Origin: Lachnospiraceae bacterium | GTDB taxonomy: Bacteria; Bacillota_A; Clostridia; Lachnospirales; Lachnospiraceae | DNA: 8,862 bases | Direction of reading: 5' to 3' | Assembly: GCA_017652545.1 (NCBI GenBank) | Contig: JAGCAV010000006.1 | Coordinates: 1 to 8,862 of the forward strand | Part shown: piece by piece, positions 8,383 to 8,862 of the stretch | How positions within the stretch are numbered: the stretch's first letter is position 1 | How the letters are laid out: the number at the start of each line of letters is the position of its first letter | Notes under the pieces: generated by a model | What the model was told of the DNA's origin: nothing | What the model saw: the letters and a program-made list of their open reading frames with translations, nothing else | The model's database searches: none | Position numbers and translations under genes: made by a program

Positions 8383-8787
8383 TCAGGTAGTAAACCTCCC
8401 GCTCTTCTTCAGCCAGCCGGTCTTCGGAAGGCCCTTGGAAAAATAGTATTTGTATTTGCCGATATTTGTCCAGCCCTTTGCACGGCTTCCGTTCTTTTCG
8501 GGATCAAAGTAATACTTTACACCCTTGACCTTGCGCCAGCCGGTCTTCCGGATTCCCTTTTTGCTGAAGTAGTAGTATTTACCTTCGATCTTTTTCAGAC
8601 CGGTCACCTTTTTCCCGTCTTTGTCAAAATAATAGGTGTAATGACCGATCTTCTGCCACCCGACCATGACCGTAGTCTTGTCCTGTTCGGAAGCGACGGC
8701 ACGCTCCTGTTTTACAAAAAAACATCCGAACAGGCACAAAGTCAGCAGCATGATCCGTAAAACCATACCTTTTCTGCCGAGACTCAT
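8383..8787 (-). CDS. N-terminal fragment: signal peptide and wall-binding repeats
   Basis: This is the upstream frame of the broken gene, 134 residues. A basic start (MSLGRKG) leads into a hydrophobic core (about 8-25), with a probable signal-peptidase site after A-V-A at 32. Four complete repeats follow, of the form GW-x-K-x-x-G-x-x-YYF-x-x-x-G, starting at 43, 63, 83 and 105. A fifth at 124 is cut by the frameshift and ends in the unrelated residues RFTT. Such aromatic-glycine repeats resemble choline- or glucan-binding modules that hold proteins on the wall. The start is supported by AGGGGGG seven bases upstream. If made, it would be a small secreted repeat-only protein with no enzymatic domain. 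Confidence 0.75.
   Translation of the reverse strand: MSLGRKGMVLRIMLLTLCLFGCFFVKQERAVASEQDKTTVMVGWQKIGHYTYYFDKDGKKVTGLKKIEGKYYYFSKKGIRKTGWRKVKGVKYYFDPEKNGSRAKGWTNIGKYKYYFSKGLPKTGWLKKSGRFTT
8398..8400 (-). other. Site of one-base frameshift
   Basis: Minus-strand GGG here follows AAGAAGAGC and precedes AGGTTTAC. A fourth G would give AGC GGG GAG GTT TAC TAC, which reads S-G-E-V-Y-Y and restores the repeat and the downstream frame. No canonical X-XXY-YYZ slippery heptamer is seen in the overlap, so programmed -1 shifting is unlikely. Confidence 0.8.
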
Positions 8788-8862
8788 TCTACAACCCCCC
8801 TGTCATCAATCCCCCAATTTTTACAATTCCTTTAAATAAATATTACGAACATTCAGTCACAT
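8788..8862 (-). other. AT-rich region upstream of the envelope genes, edge of window
   Basis: Seventy-five bases of leader. Next to the start codon is the G-run used as ribosome binding site. Further out is an AT-rich tract with TAATAT and TTTAAA on the minus strand that could include a -10 box, but any matching -35 would lie at or beyond the window edge. I do not call a promoter. Confidence 0.35.

Larger units (their letters stand above)
7469..8787 (-). pseudogene. Frameshifted secreted NlpC/P60-type peptidase with wall-binding repeats
   Basis: Two adjacent reading frames are halves of one gene. The span is 1319 bases; adding one base gives 440 codons including stop, a 439-residue protein. 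The break falls inside a repeat: the first frame reads GWLKKSG and then goes wrong to a TGA. Shifting by one base continues as EVYYLNSKGRVVTGWK, exactly the repeat pattern. The restored protein has a signal peptide (1-32), seven wall-binding repeats beginning near 43, 63, 83, 105, 124, 144 and 165, and an NlpC/P60 domain with Cys272, His333 and probably His350. Loss of one G from a GGGG run is the simplest explanation. It could be a real mutation or an assembly error. As written, the signal peptide is disconnected from the catalytic domain. Confidence 0.85.

Noticed and set aside
7739..8446. Plus-strand open frame opposite the NlpC/P60 gene
   Set aside because: Antisense to the catalytic domain, with no ribosome binding site or recognisable motif. 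It arises from codon bias on the other strand.
8368..8460. Programmed -1 ribosomal frameshift joining the two peptidase frames
   Set aside because: No canonical slippery heptamer is seen in frame, and no strong downstream hairpin was noticed. A missing G in a G-run is simpler.

Overview
The window looks like chromosome from a Gram-positive bacterium of the Clostridia, most likely Lachnospiraceae-like. Three things suggest this: the order tig-clpP-clpX-lon, AGGAGG-type ribosome binding sites, and secreted proteins carrying GW...YYF cell-wall-binding repeats. Base composition is close to even. The taxonomic call is inference from gene content, not a database match. All recognised genes lie on the minus strand, so transcription runs from the right end to the left. 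No gene-free stretch exceeds 300 bases; the longest is 197 bases (5583-5779).

Right half (8787 to 5780), cell-envelope cluster: first comes a secreted NlpC/P60-type peptidase with about seven wall-binding repeats, broken by a one-base frameshift in its fifth repeat. Next is a secreted SGNH/GDSL-type hydrolase that also carries degenerate wall-binding repeats. Last is a cytoplasmic DJ-1/YajL-family protein. Gaps are 44 and 52 bases with no terminator visible, so they probably form one transcription unit. It ends at a strong intrinsic terminator (5711-5744).

Left half (5582 to 1), protein quality-control cluster: trigger factor (tig), the ClpP protease subunit, the ClpX unfoldase and Lon protease, in that order. 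Lon runs off the left edge after both catalytic-dyad residues. A good extended -10 promoter (5694-5722) lies directly behind the terminator and shares bases with its 3' arm. Gaps are 42, 120 and 63 bases. The 120-base clpP-clpX gap holds a near-perfect 13-bp hairpin with no U-run, a candidate RNA-processing or stability element.

How they work together: trigger factor meets nascent chains at the ribosome, ClpX unfolds substrates into the ClpP chamber, and Lon degrades misfolded proteins on its own. The envelope genes are a separate unit, probably remodelling the cell wall. I see no CRISPR array, insertion sequence, tRNA, rRNA or phage gene, and no convincing new multi-gene system. The most notable observations are the frameshifted peptidase, the clpP-clpX hairpin, the terminator/promoter overlap, and the shared-repeat pairing of a peptidase with an SGNH hydrolase.
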